Source of the DNA: Paracoccaceae bacterium
Lineage (GTDB): Bacteria; Pseudomonadota; Alphaproteobacteria; Rhodobacterales; Rhodobacteraceae
DNA: 64,000 bases
Direction: 5' to 3'
Assembly (NCBI GenBank): GCA_029243395.1
Contig: JAQWSE010000002.1
Location: 248,001-312,000 of the forward strand
Positions 8,242-16,236 of this stretch are shown one piece after another. Position 1 is the stretch's first letter; the number at the start of each line of letters is the position of its first letter. Position numbers and translations under genes: made by a program. Under the pieces are notes generated by a model that was given only the letters and a program-made list of their open reading frames with translations, was not told the origin of the DNA and searched no databases.

Positions 8242-9534
8242 TTGGATATAGAAGAGTTTATCAACCGAGAGCGAATAGTCGATCTAAGTTTCTTTAATTT
8301 TGAAAATGCCGTAACTGCTGCCTATTATGCCAATGAAAAGCTAGAAATACAGAAGACAAATAAGAATTTTGCAAAATTTTTTCCTATATTAGGAAATGTT
8401 ACCAATGCTTATTTTCCAAATGTGTTGAAGCAACTTGGAATTCCTGAAGAACAGATTTTACAGTTTGAATCACAAATTGAAGAGAAGGGATCGGTCTTAA
8501 TACCACAGATTAAAATAATTATTGATGGTGAAGAACGGATGTTCTCATTACTTTCTGCCAAGACGAGGAATGACGATTTCTCTTTTCTTAACGGGGTACA
8601 GGGACAATTCGTTGATAGAACGAACGAGTGGGTTCTTAGAAAAGAAAGAGAAGAATTAATCGCACAAAAGGAACGTGACAGTGATTTAATTAAAGAGAAA
8701 AGTCTTCAACTAGAAAATTTAGCGACGCGGTTGGCAAAATACCTGTCTCCTCAAATCTATCAAAGTATTTTTGAGGATAAGGAAATGGTAGAGTCAAAAC
8801 ATTCTAGAAAAAATCTCACCATTTTCTTTTCTGATATTGTAAAATTTACTGATATTACAGATTCTACTGAGCCAGAGAGACTAGCTACTATTGTTAATTC
8901 TTATTTGTCTGAAATGTCTGCTATAGCACTGGAATATGGAGGCACAATAGATAAATTTATTGGTGATGCCATTCTTATCTTTTTTGGCGATCCTGAAACT
9001 AAAGGGGATGTGGAAGACGCCCTAAGCGCTATTGAGATGTCGATAAGAATGCAAAAACGAGTAATGGAACTGCAAAAAAACTGGAAAAAATTGGGCTTGA
9101 CCGATGGACTGACGGTAAGAATGGGTGTCTCCACCGGTTTTTGCACCGTAGGAAATTTTGGTTCAGATCTAAGATTGGATTACACAGTATTGGGTAGCCC
9201 AGTTAACTTGGCGGCTAGATTACAAGGCATGGCAGAGCCTGGAGAAATTGTCATAGATGAAACTACCCAGAATCTTGTAGGGGATGAATTGGATGTTATT
9301 AAACACAAAACCTTTACCCCTAAAGGCTTTGTTAGGCCAATAAATACATTCAAAGTGGAACGTTTTAAGAAAATAGAGCATAGAAAGTTAAATAGAAAAC
9401 TTTCCCGAGCAGGTAAAAGGGTAGAAATAAACGTTATTGATAGTTCTGACATAAGAGCCGCTCTTGAAGAGTTAAAACAGATCCAAGATGCATTTGAGAA
9501 AGAGTATGCTGAAGATTATAAGGAAAAGAAATAA
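8242..9534 (+). CDS. Class III adenylate/guanylate cyclase with PAS-like sensor
   Basis: A 430-residue soluble cyclase making cAMP or cGMP from the nucleoside triphosphate. Residues 15-130 look like a PAS-type sensor (ANEKLEIQKTNKNFAKFF, ending in a VDRTNEW-type motif), 133-165 form a coiled coil, then LAKYLSPQIYQSIF leads into the catalytic domain. Metal-binding Asp198 (FFSDIVKFT) and Asp242 (FIGDAILIFFGD), Lys238 and the Asn322/Arg326 transition-state pair (VNLAARL) are all present, so it should be active. The TTG start at 8242 has GAGG seven bases upstream. It is close kin to the PAS-less cyclase at 32956-33909. Lys in the base-recognition position favours ATP. Confidence 0.93.
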   Translation: MDIEEFINRERIVDLSFFNFENAVTAAYYANEKLEIQKTNKNFAKFFPILGNVTNAYFPNVLKQLGIPEEQILQFESQIEEKGSVLIPQIKIIIDGEERMFSLLSAKTRNDDFSFLNGVQGQFVDRTNEWVLRKEREELIAQKERDSDLIKEKSLQLENLATRLAKYLSPQIYQSIFEDKEMVESKHSRKNLTIFFSDIVKFTDITDSTEPERLATIVNSYLSEMSAIALEYGGTIDKFIGDAILIFFGDPETKGDVEDALSAIEMSIRMQKRVMELQKNWKKLGLTDGLTVRMGVSTGFCTVGNFGSDLRLDYTVLGSPVNLAARLQGMAEPGEIVIDETTQNLVGDELDVIKHKTFTPKGFVRPINTFKVERFKKIEHRKLNRKLSRAGKRVEINVIDSSDIRAALEELKQIQDAFEKEYAEDYKEKK

Positions 9535-9566
9535 GAATTATCAATTAAACTTGGGTTTTTTTCTGT

Positions 9567-10205
9567 TTGAAGGCTGTTAATTCAGCTAGAGAGATGGGTT
9601 TGTCAAAATTTATCCAGCAAGAGTTTTATGTTCCGATCTTACATTTCTTTGATTTGCTTGAAGATCGTAGAAGGGGTGTCAGTACTCAACAAAACTTTGA
9701 GTTAGGTGATTTGGGTGTTTCTAGTCATCTTGGTAATAAATATCAGCCTGTTGGTTACAGAAGGCTTAGGCAGGTTTTAAGGTTAGCAAGGCGCATGAAC
9801 CCGCAATCAACGTTTGTTGACATCGGGTGTGGTCTGGGAAGACCCATTATTCTTGCCTTAGAATTGGGTTTTCCAAACGTCATTGGTATTGATATATCTG
9901 ATAAACTAATAGATTTATGCAAGAAAAATATCCCTAAGGGGCAAGACAACGTGAAATTGACATGCTGTGACGTAGAAGATTACTGTTTTCCGATCGGGTC
10001 TTTAACTGTTTTTCTTTTTAATCCTTTTGATAGGAACCGATTAGAGAATCTAGTTTCAAAACTGGAAGAAACGAATTCCAATTGTCTTATTATTTATTTC
10101 AATCCAAAATATTATGATGTATTTAAAAAAAACAAACTGGTCAGGGAATTGAAGTGGCAAAATTTTGGTCTCTTTGAGGAGAAATGCCATTTTTACAGGT
10201 GCTGA
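9567..10205 (+). CDS. Class I SAM-dependent methyltransferase-like protein
   Basis: A 212-residue protein with a Rossmann-type methyltransferase core. Motif I is FVDIGCGLGRPIILA, followed by the acidic-loop segment VIGIDISDKLIDLCKKN and a motif IV-like VFLFNPFDRNRL. The N-terminal ~65 residues (QEFYVPILHFFDLLEDRRRG) are not assigned. A TTG at 9567 or the ATG at 9594 may be the start; neither has a clear Shine-Dalgarno. It follows the cyclase by 32 bp and may be co-transcribed with it. The methyl acceptor is unknown; the NPFD motif resembles NPPY-type methyltransferases only loosely. Confidence 0.75.
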   Translation: MKAVNSAREMGLSKFIQQEFYVPILHFFDLLEDRRRGVSTQQNFELGDLGVSSHLGNKYQPVGYRRLRQVLRLARRMNPQSTFVDIGCGLGRPIILALELGFPNVIGIDISDKLIDLCKKNIPKGQDNVKLTCCDVEDYCFPIGSLTVFLFNPFDRNRLENLVSKLEETNSNCLIIYFNPKYYDVFKKNKLVRELKWQNFGLFEEKCHFYRC

Positions 10206-10241
10206 ATATGACAAGATATCTTTTTTGGTACTGGATTAGTG

Positions 10242-10274
10242 ACTCTAAAGATAAAATGACTTACGCTTTAGAGT
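10242..10274. terminator. Possible terminator hairpin after the methyltransferase gene
   Basis: Inverted repeat ACTCTAAAG / CTTTAGAGT (9 bp) with a 15-base loop, followed about ten bases later by a T6 run. The loop is long, so this is a moderate call. Confidence 0.45.
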
Positions 10275-10332
10275 AAATAGGGCTTTTTTAGTCAAAGCTG
10301 TTTCTTTGATTGCTATTTTTTGGAGAAAATTC

Positions 10333-11718
10333 ATGAGTAGATTACTATTTTTTTTCATTTTATTTATGTCTACAGCATTTCTAGCTAAGGCTGATATCGA
10401 CGACAAAGGTGTGCAAGCACTTTTGGATGGCGATTATGAGACCGCTTACAATGAATTAATGCCTTTGGCTGAACGCGGCCATCCTAGGTCGTTATACAAT
10501 ATTGGTTATATGTATTTTTATGGCGCCGGTCTTGAACAAAACTTTAATGAGGCTTTTAAATTTTATGAGCAAGCAGCTGAAAAAGAATTTCCTATGGCTT
10601 TCCATCAAATAGGTTATTATTTTGATGATGGCATTGGTAGAGAAGTCAATGTTCAGGAAGCGGTAAAATGGTATGAAAAAGCTGCGGAAAAAGGAGTTTT
10701 AATCTCTCATCACAACTTAGGTTTTATCTATGAGACAGGAAGATTAACCGGGAAAAGTGATTATGCTGAAGCAGCTCGCAGGTATAAGTTTGCTGCAGAG
10801 GGGGGGAATGCAGACTCACAAGTTAATTTAGGAATTTTGTATGATGATGGATTAGGAGTAATTCAAGATGATAAGGAGGCTGTCAGGCTGTTTACTCTTG
10901 CAGCAAATCAAGGATTTCCAAATGGTATGTTTAGGTTAGCGCTCATGTATATTCATGGCGAGGGTGTTACACAAGATGATAATAAAGGCTTAGAGCTAAT
11001 TACCAAAGCCGCCGAATTAAATTTGCCGGAGGCTCAACATGATCTGGGGCTATATTATGCGGATGGACAACTCGGAGTTAAACAAGACAAATCAATTGCT
11101 GCGCAATGGTATCGGCGAGCAGCGGAACAAGGTTATGCAGGCTCCCAAGTTAATTTGGGAATCTTATATGATAACGGTGATGGAGTTCCATTAAATGATG
11201 AAGAGGCATTCAAATGGTTTACGCTGGCTGCAAACCAAAACCAGCCTTTAGGTCAGTACTATCTCGGCACTATGTACGAATTTGGAGAAGGTATAGCTCA
11301 GAATTTTGAAGAAGCCGGTAGTTGGTATAGTACTGCGTGCGACAATAGTAATGAGCCTAGCTCTTGCTTTAGGCTGGGGTTTTTATTCGAGAACGGGTCC
11401 CTTACTAGCGATAATCCTTTTTTAGTTCCTTCACTTTTTGAAAAGGCCGCTGAAGGAGGCAATGTTGAAGCTCAATTTAGACTAGGTACTATACTTTATT
11501 TTGGCGAATTAAACGGGTTAATTGATAAGGTCCAAGCTTATATGATGTTTAATATTGCTGCTATGAATGGGCATGAAACTGCTATCGAAAATAGGGACGT
11601 GATGGTAGGAGAACTTACTTCTGCAGAACTAGAAAAAGGCCAAAGCCTATCAAAACAGTGCTTGGAAAAAAATTTAAAAGACTGCATTTGTTGGGACTGT
11701 CTTCAATCATCGAATTAA
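10333..11718 (+). CDS. Exported Sel1-like repeat (SLR) protein
   Basis: About 461 residues: a signal peptide (MSRLLFFFILFMSTAFLAKA, cleavage near AKA-DI) followed by roughly ten Sel1-like helical repeats of ~36 residues, each of the type A..G...A...LG..Y..G.GV..D...A..W...AA. SLR proteins are alpha-solenoid scaffolds in envelope signalling or protein complexes. The ATG at 10333 is chosen because GGAG lies seven bases before it and the signal peptide then starts cleanly; an upstream TTG at 10306 would add nine residues. The end has a Cys cluster (CLEKNLKDCICWDC) outside the repeats, an unusual tail that may form disulfides or bind metal. Confidence 0.85.
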   Translation: MSRLLFFFILFMSTAFLAKADIDDKGVQALLDGDYETAYNELMPLAERGHPRSLYNIGYMYFYGAGLEQNFNEAFKFYEQAAEKEFPMAFHQIGYYFDDGIGREVNVQEAVKWYEKAAEKGVLISHHNLGFIYETGRLTGKSDYAEAARRYKFAAEGGNADSQVNLGILYDDGLGVIQDDKEAVRLFTLAANQGFPNGMFRLALMYIHGEGVTQDDNKGLELITKAAELNLPEAQHDLGLYYADGQLGVKQDKSIAAQWYRRAAEQGYAGSQVNLGILYDNGDGVPLNDEEAFKWFTLAANQNQPLGQYYLGTMYEFGEGIAQNFEEAGSWYSTACDNSNEPSSCFRLGFLFENGSLTSDNPFLVPSLFEKAAEGGNVEAQFRLGTILYFGELNGLIDKVQAYMMFNIAAMNGHETAIENRDVMVGELTSAELEKGQSLSKQCLEKNLKDCICWDCLQSSN

Positions 11719-11743
11719 TGAGACAAATAGTTATAATCGAAGA

Positions 11744-12487
11744 ATGGATGAAGGGGACATGAGTGCAAAGAAGCCTGTTACGCTTGTTGTCGGAGCGGGA
11801 GATTATTTAGGTTCTGCGATTGCAAAAAGATTTTCAAAAGGTGAATTAAAAATAGCCGCCTCTCGAAGAAGAGGAAATTTGACAAACCTGATTGAATCAA
11901 TACGGGGTTCTGGCGGAGAAGCTATTGGTTTTCATTCTGATGCCAGAAGTGAAAAGGAAGTCAGGGACCTGATAAAGAATGTTGAAACCCAATTAGGCCC
12001 TATAGATGTATGTATTTATAATGTAGGAGGAAATGTGAAATTTCCCATTCTCGAAACGACTAGTCGGGTTTATCGTAAAGTTTGGGAAATGTGTGCTTTG
12101 GGAGGGTTTCTTGTCGGGAAAGAGGTCCTCCGATATATGCTTCCTAGAAAAAGGGGTACCATTTTATTTACAGGAGCATCAGCCAGTATAAGAGGAAAAA
12201 GCGGTTATTCTGCTTTTTCAGGAGGCAAACAAGCTTTACGTGCGCTGGCTCAAAGCATGGCTAGAGAAGTGGGTCCTAAGGGTATTCATATCTCGCATGT
12301 TATCATCGATGGATTGATAGAAAACGATAATACGAGATCATTGTTCCCAGAAGATTTTGACTCTAGACCCAAAGATGGCATCTTACAGCCGGCTGAAATA
12401 GCTGAGGTATACTGGCAGCTGTATCGGCAACCTAAGAGTGCTTGGACTTTTGAAACCGAGCTTCGGCCGTATTCAGAGTCTTTTTAG
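11744..12487 (+). CDS. SDR-family protein with Phe in place of catalytic Tyr
   Basis: A 247-residue Rossmann-fold protein of the short-chain dehydrogenase family. The cofactor loop is VVGAGDYLGSAIA instead of TGxxxGIG, and the active site reads SAFSGGKQALRALAQSMAR, putting Phe where the YxxxK Tyr should be while keeping Lys. The downstream GPKGIHISHVIIDG stretch is typical of a known divergent SDR subgroup with the same F-x-x-x-K pattern, so this is probably a family property and not decay. Activity is uncertain. ATGs at 11744 and 11759 are both possible starts. It converges on pyc. Confidence 0.8.
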   Translation: MDEGDMSAKKPVTLVVGAGDYLGSAIAKRFSKGELKIAASRRRGNLTNLIESIRGSGGEAIGFHSDARSEKEVRDLIKNVETQLGPIDVCIYNVGGNVKFPILETTSRVYRKVWEMCALGGFLVGKEVLRYMLPRKRGTILFTGASASIRGKSGYSAFSGGKQALRALAQSMAREVGPKGIHISHVIIDGLIENDNTRSLFPEDFDSRPKDGILQPAEIAEVYWQLYRQPKSAWTFETELRPYSESF

Positions 12488-12526
12488 CCAAGAAGAATTA
12501 TATTTGAATGGCAACCGAAAGCACCT

Positions 12527-15500
12527 TTATTCTAACTCAATTAGGAGATCTTTCGCATCAATTTGGGTACCAGTTTTTACATAAATTTTTCTTATTTTTC
12601 CTTCTCGTTCGGCATTAAGTGCAGTTTCCATTTTCATAGCTTCAATGGTCAGCAAAACGTCACCTTTTTTGATCGGTTGCCCTTCCTTTACCGCCACTAA
12701 TGTGATCGCTCCAGGCATCGGGGCAGATATATGTTTGGGGTTCTTTAATTCTGCTTTTGGTTTTTCTTTAACTTTATTTTTCATAATACCCTGGTCAGTA
12801 ATTCTGATAATTCTTGGTTGCCCGTTTAACTCAAAAAAGGCCTTAATTTCTCCTTCCTCATTTATTTCACTTATGGCTTGAAGACGAATTTCTAGGGTTT
12901 TTCCAGGATCAATTTCGACACTTAATTCTTCACCATTTTTCATTCCATAAAAATATATGTCACTTGGTAGAGTTCTTACAGGCCCGTAGATAGAATGGTG
13001 TTTTAGATACTCAGCAAAAATCTTTGGATACATTAGATAGCTACAGAAGTCTTCTTCATCTATTTCACTTAGAGAAAGATCAGAACAAGCCTTATCTCGA
13101 ATTTTATCCAAACTTTCTTGCTTTATTCTTGATCCTGGTCTGCTAGTAAAAATTTCACCCTTTCCAAGAGCTTTTTTGACTATTGATTTAGGAAAACCAC
13201 CTGGTGGTTGACCTAAGTTACCTCTAAGCATGTCAAGAACCGATTCGGGGAAAGCAACTTCTATTTTGGGATCTTGCACTTGTTCTTTGGTTAACCCTTG
13301 AGAGATCATCAACAAGGCCATATCTCCAACCACTTTTGAAGAGGGAGTGACTTTGACAATATCTCCAAACAATTGGTTTACATCAGAATAGGTTTTTGCA
13401 ATTTCTGGCCATTTATTGGTTAATCCCAAGCTTTTGGCTTGGGATAGCAGATTGGTAAATTGCCCCCCGGGCATTTCGTGGAGATATACTTCAGAGGCTG
13501 GAAAGGTTACACCTTGGTCGAAAGCGCTATATTGCTTTCTAACGGTTAGCCAATAATTTGATATATCCCTGACTTCATCAATTCTAACAGATGACGCTCT
13601 TTCAGTATTTTGTAGAGTTTCTAGAATTGAGCCAAGACAGGGTTGGGATGTGCTTCCAGAAAAAGCATCCATTGCACAATCAACAACATCTACTCCTGCT
13701 TCAGAAGCAGCAAGCAAGGTTGCTATTCCTGCTCCACTGGTGTCGTGCGTGTGTAGGTGAACTGGTAGCCCTGTTTCATCTTTTAGTGTCTTAATTAAAA
13801 GTTTAGCAGCAGATGGTTTTAGCAAGCCAGCCATGTCTTTTAATCCCAGTAAATGAGTACCAGCCTTTTGTAATTCTTTGGCCATTTTTACATAATATTT
13901 TAAATCATATTTTGATCTGGTAGGATCTAATATGTCTCCAGTATAACATATTGACGCTTCAAGAATTTTCCCTGTTTCGAGGACTGCGTCCATAGATAAT
14001 CGCATGTTTTCTACCCAATTGAGGCTGTCAAATACTCTGAAAAGGTCTATTCCAGACTGGGCTGCTAAGGTTACAAAATATTTTACGTAATTGTCAGGAT
14101 AATTGGTATAGCCCACTCCATTGGATCCCCTCAAAAGCATTTGTAAAAGGGTATTGGGCATCTTATTTCTTAAATCCCTGAGCCTTTGCCAGGGGCATTC
14201 CTGAAGAAATCGATAGGCAACGTCAAAGGTTGCACCCCCCCAACACTCAACGGAAAACAATTCTGCAAGATTACCATCATAGCGATCCGCAACTTTGAGC
14301 ATATCAATAGATCTCATTCTGGTAGCCAGCAGGCTTTGATGCCCATCACGCATCGTGGTGTCCGTGATAAGCAATTGCCTTTGATTTAGAGTCCAGGAAG
14401 CAACTGCATCCGCTCCTTTTTTATCAAGAATTTTCTTTAAGTTTTTTGAAGAATTTTCTTTCCTAGTCTTCTTAGTGTTTCGGAAAGAAAATGTATTGCT
14501 GTCAGGTCTTTTTTTATTTTTTGTTTCCGGATGACCTTCAATACTGATTGATGCTATGTAGGTAAGTAGTTTAGTGGCTCTATCTTGACGCTCTGAGAAT
14601 TTAAATAACTGCGGCGTGGAATCAATAAACTTGGTGGTATAAGAATTATTGAGAAAGATTTCATTCTTTAACAAATTTTCTACAAATGAAATGTTTGTCG
14701 AAACGCCACGGATACGAAATTCACGAAGAGCTCTGTCCATTCTTGCTATCGCATCTTCCGCTGTTGGAGCCCAAGCAGTTACTTTCTCCAGTAAGCTATC
14801 ATAAAACCTCGTAATGATAGCACCAGAGTAAGCAGTCCCTCCATCTAACCGGATTCCCATGCCAGTTGCTCCTCTATAGGCAGTTATCCTTCCATAGTCC
14901 GGAATGAAATTATTTAGAGGGTCTTCCGTCGTGATTCTACATTGTAAAGCGTGACCGTGGCATTGTATTTCTTCTTGATTGTTTTTGCCCGTGGCTTCTT
15001 TTATTGAGGAACCTTCAGCAAGCATTATCTGGGCTCTGACAATGTCAATTCCTGTAACTTCCTCGGTAACGGTATGTTCAACTTGAATTCGTGGGTTTAC
15101 CTCTATGAAAAAGAAATTTCCATTCGATACATCCATTAAGAATTCAACTGTTCCAGCACATTGATAACCAACCATTTGGCAGATTTTTCCTGCCATTTTA
15201 CATACCTCATTTCTTTGAGGTTTAGTTAGATATGGGGCAGGTGCTCTTTCAATGACTTTCTGATTTCTTCTTTGAATTGAACAGTCCCTTTCCCACAAAT
15301 GGTAAATATTCCCATCTTTATCCCCTAGAATTTGAACCTCTACATGCCTGGCATTTTCAATATATTTTTCCAAAAATGATTCTGAATTTCCAAAGGCATT
15401 CTTAGCTTCTCGTTTTCCTTCTAGAACATTTTTTTTTAAATCTTTGAAGCTTTTGATGAGCCTCATACCGCGACCACCTCCACCCCAAGAGGCTTTCAAC

Positions 15501-15976
15501 ATTAAGGGTAACCCGACGTCTTTTGCCATCTTTTCTAGCTTGTCAGTACTTTCAGGTAATATATCACTAGCTGGTATGACTGGTACTCCTGCCTTAACGG
15601 CCATTTTCCTGGCTGTGGCTTTGTTACCTAATTGTCGCATTGTTTTGGGAGATGGGCCAATGAAAGCTAGCCCAGCTTCTATACAGGCTTCTGCAAATTC
15701 AGGTTTTTCCGATAAAAGCCCGTAACCGGGGTGAATTGCATCTGCATCAGCCATTTTTGCTACTTGGATAATTTCTTGAATATTTAGATAGGCGGCAACA
15801 GGTCCCATTCCTTGCCCTATTTTATAGGCTTCGTCTGCTTTGAATCTATGTAGAGAAAGTTTATCTTCTTCTGCAAAGATAGCCACGGTAGATTTACCCA
15901 TTTCATTTGCGGCTCGCATAACTCTTATGGCGATTTCACCCCTATTGGCGATCAAGATTTTCTTGAACTTTTGCAT
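12527..15976 (-). CDS. pyc: Pyruvate carboxylase
   Basis: Full-length single-chain biotin enzyme (about 1149 residues) that carboxylates pyruvate to oxaloacetate to refill the TCA cycle. Domains in order: biotin carboxylase (ILIANRGEIAIRVMRA at the start, ATP-grasp loop WGGGGRGMR, ENARHVEVQ, EVNPRIQVEHTVTE), carboxyltransferase from about residue 530 (DTTMRDGHQSLLATRMR, HTHDTSGAGIAT), allosteric linker, and the C-terminal biotinyl domain with the EAMKMET biotin-attachment site. The ATG at 15976 is preceded by AAGGA about ten bases upstream; a TTG codon directly before it is probably not used. It converges with the SDR gene and diverges from the helicase gene. Confidence 0.97.
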   Translation of the reverse strand: MQKFKKILIANRGEIAIRVMRAANEMGKSTVAIFAEEDKLSLHRFKADEAYKIGQGMGPVAAYLNIQEIIQVAKMADADAIHPGYGLLSEKPEFAEACIEAGLAFIGPSPKTMRQLGNKATARKMAVKAGVPVIPASDILPESTDKLEKMAKDVGLPLMLKASWGGGGRGMRLIKSFKDLKKNVLEGKREAKNAFGNSESFLEKYIENARHVEVQILGDKDGNIYHLWERDCSIQRRNQKVIERAPAPYLTKPQRNEVCKMAGKICQMVGYQCAGTVEFLMDVSNGNFFFIEVNPRIQVEHTVTEEVTGIDIVRAQIMLAEGSSIKEATGKNNQEEIQCHGHALQCRITTEDPLNNFIPDYGRITAYRGATGMGIRLDGGTAYSGAIITRFYDSLLEKVTAWAPTAEDAIARMDRALREFRIRGVSTNISFVENLLKNEIFLNNSYTTKFIDSTPQLFKFSERQDRATKLLTYIASISIEGHPETKNKKRPDSNTFSFRNTKKTRKENSSKNLKKILDKKGADAVASWTLNQRQLLITDTTMRDGHQSLLATRMRSIDMLKVADRYDGNLAELFSVECWGGATFDVAYRFLQECPWQRLRDLRNKMPNTLLQMLLRGSNGVGYTNYPDNYVKYFVTLAAQSGIDLFRVFDSLNWVENMRLSMDAVLETGKILEASICYTGDILDPTRSKYDLKYYVKMAKELQKAGTHLLGLKDMAGLLKPSAAKLLIKTLKDETGLPVHLHTHDTSGAGIATLLAASEAGVDVVDCAMDAFSGSTSQPCLGSILETLQNTERASSVRIDEVRDISNYWLTVRKQYSAFDQGVTFPASEVYLHEMPGGQFTNLLSQAKSLGLTNKWPEIAKTYSDVNQLFGDIVKVTPSSKVVGDMALLMISQGLTKEQVQDPKIEVAFPESVLDMLRGNLGQPPGGFPKSIVKKALGKGEIFTSRPGSRIKQESLDKIRDKACSDLSLSEIDEEDFCSYLMYPKIFAEYLKHHSIYGPVRTLPSDIYFYGMKNGEELSVEIDPGKTLEIRLQAISEINEEGEIKAFFELNGQPRIIRITDQGIMKNKVKEKPKAELKNPKHISAPMPGAITLVAVKEGQPIKKGDVLLTIEAMKMETALNAEREGKIRKIYVKTGTQIDAKDLLIELE

Positions 15977-16236
15977 CAATTAATGTTCCTTGAATAAATG
16001 CATTTGAGTCGCGGTTTATAGTATATCAGTATATCCGGACAACAACCATTTTGTAACACGATAATTTGTAAAACATCCTCTCAAAAGCAGGTTGAAATGA
16101 TTCATCCCTATTAAGAATTCATTTTATATAATTACAAGCCTTTCAATTTATTCAAGGCTTAGGTAAGTTTCATCCATGAGAAAAAGCAACGAAAAGATGG
16201 TATTGGTTTTCAGTGAAATATACAGGGATTTTTCAA

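Noticed and set aside
16136-16160. Hairpin AAGCCTT / AAGGCTT before the helicase gene
   Set aside because: Seven-bp stem with an 11-base A+T-rich loop upstream of a gene; too weak to call a riboswitch or attenuator.
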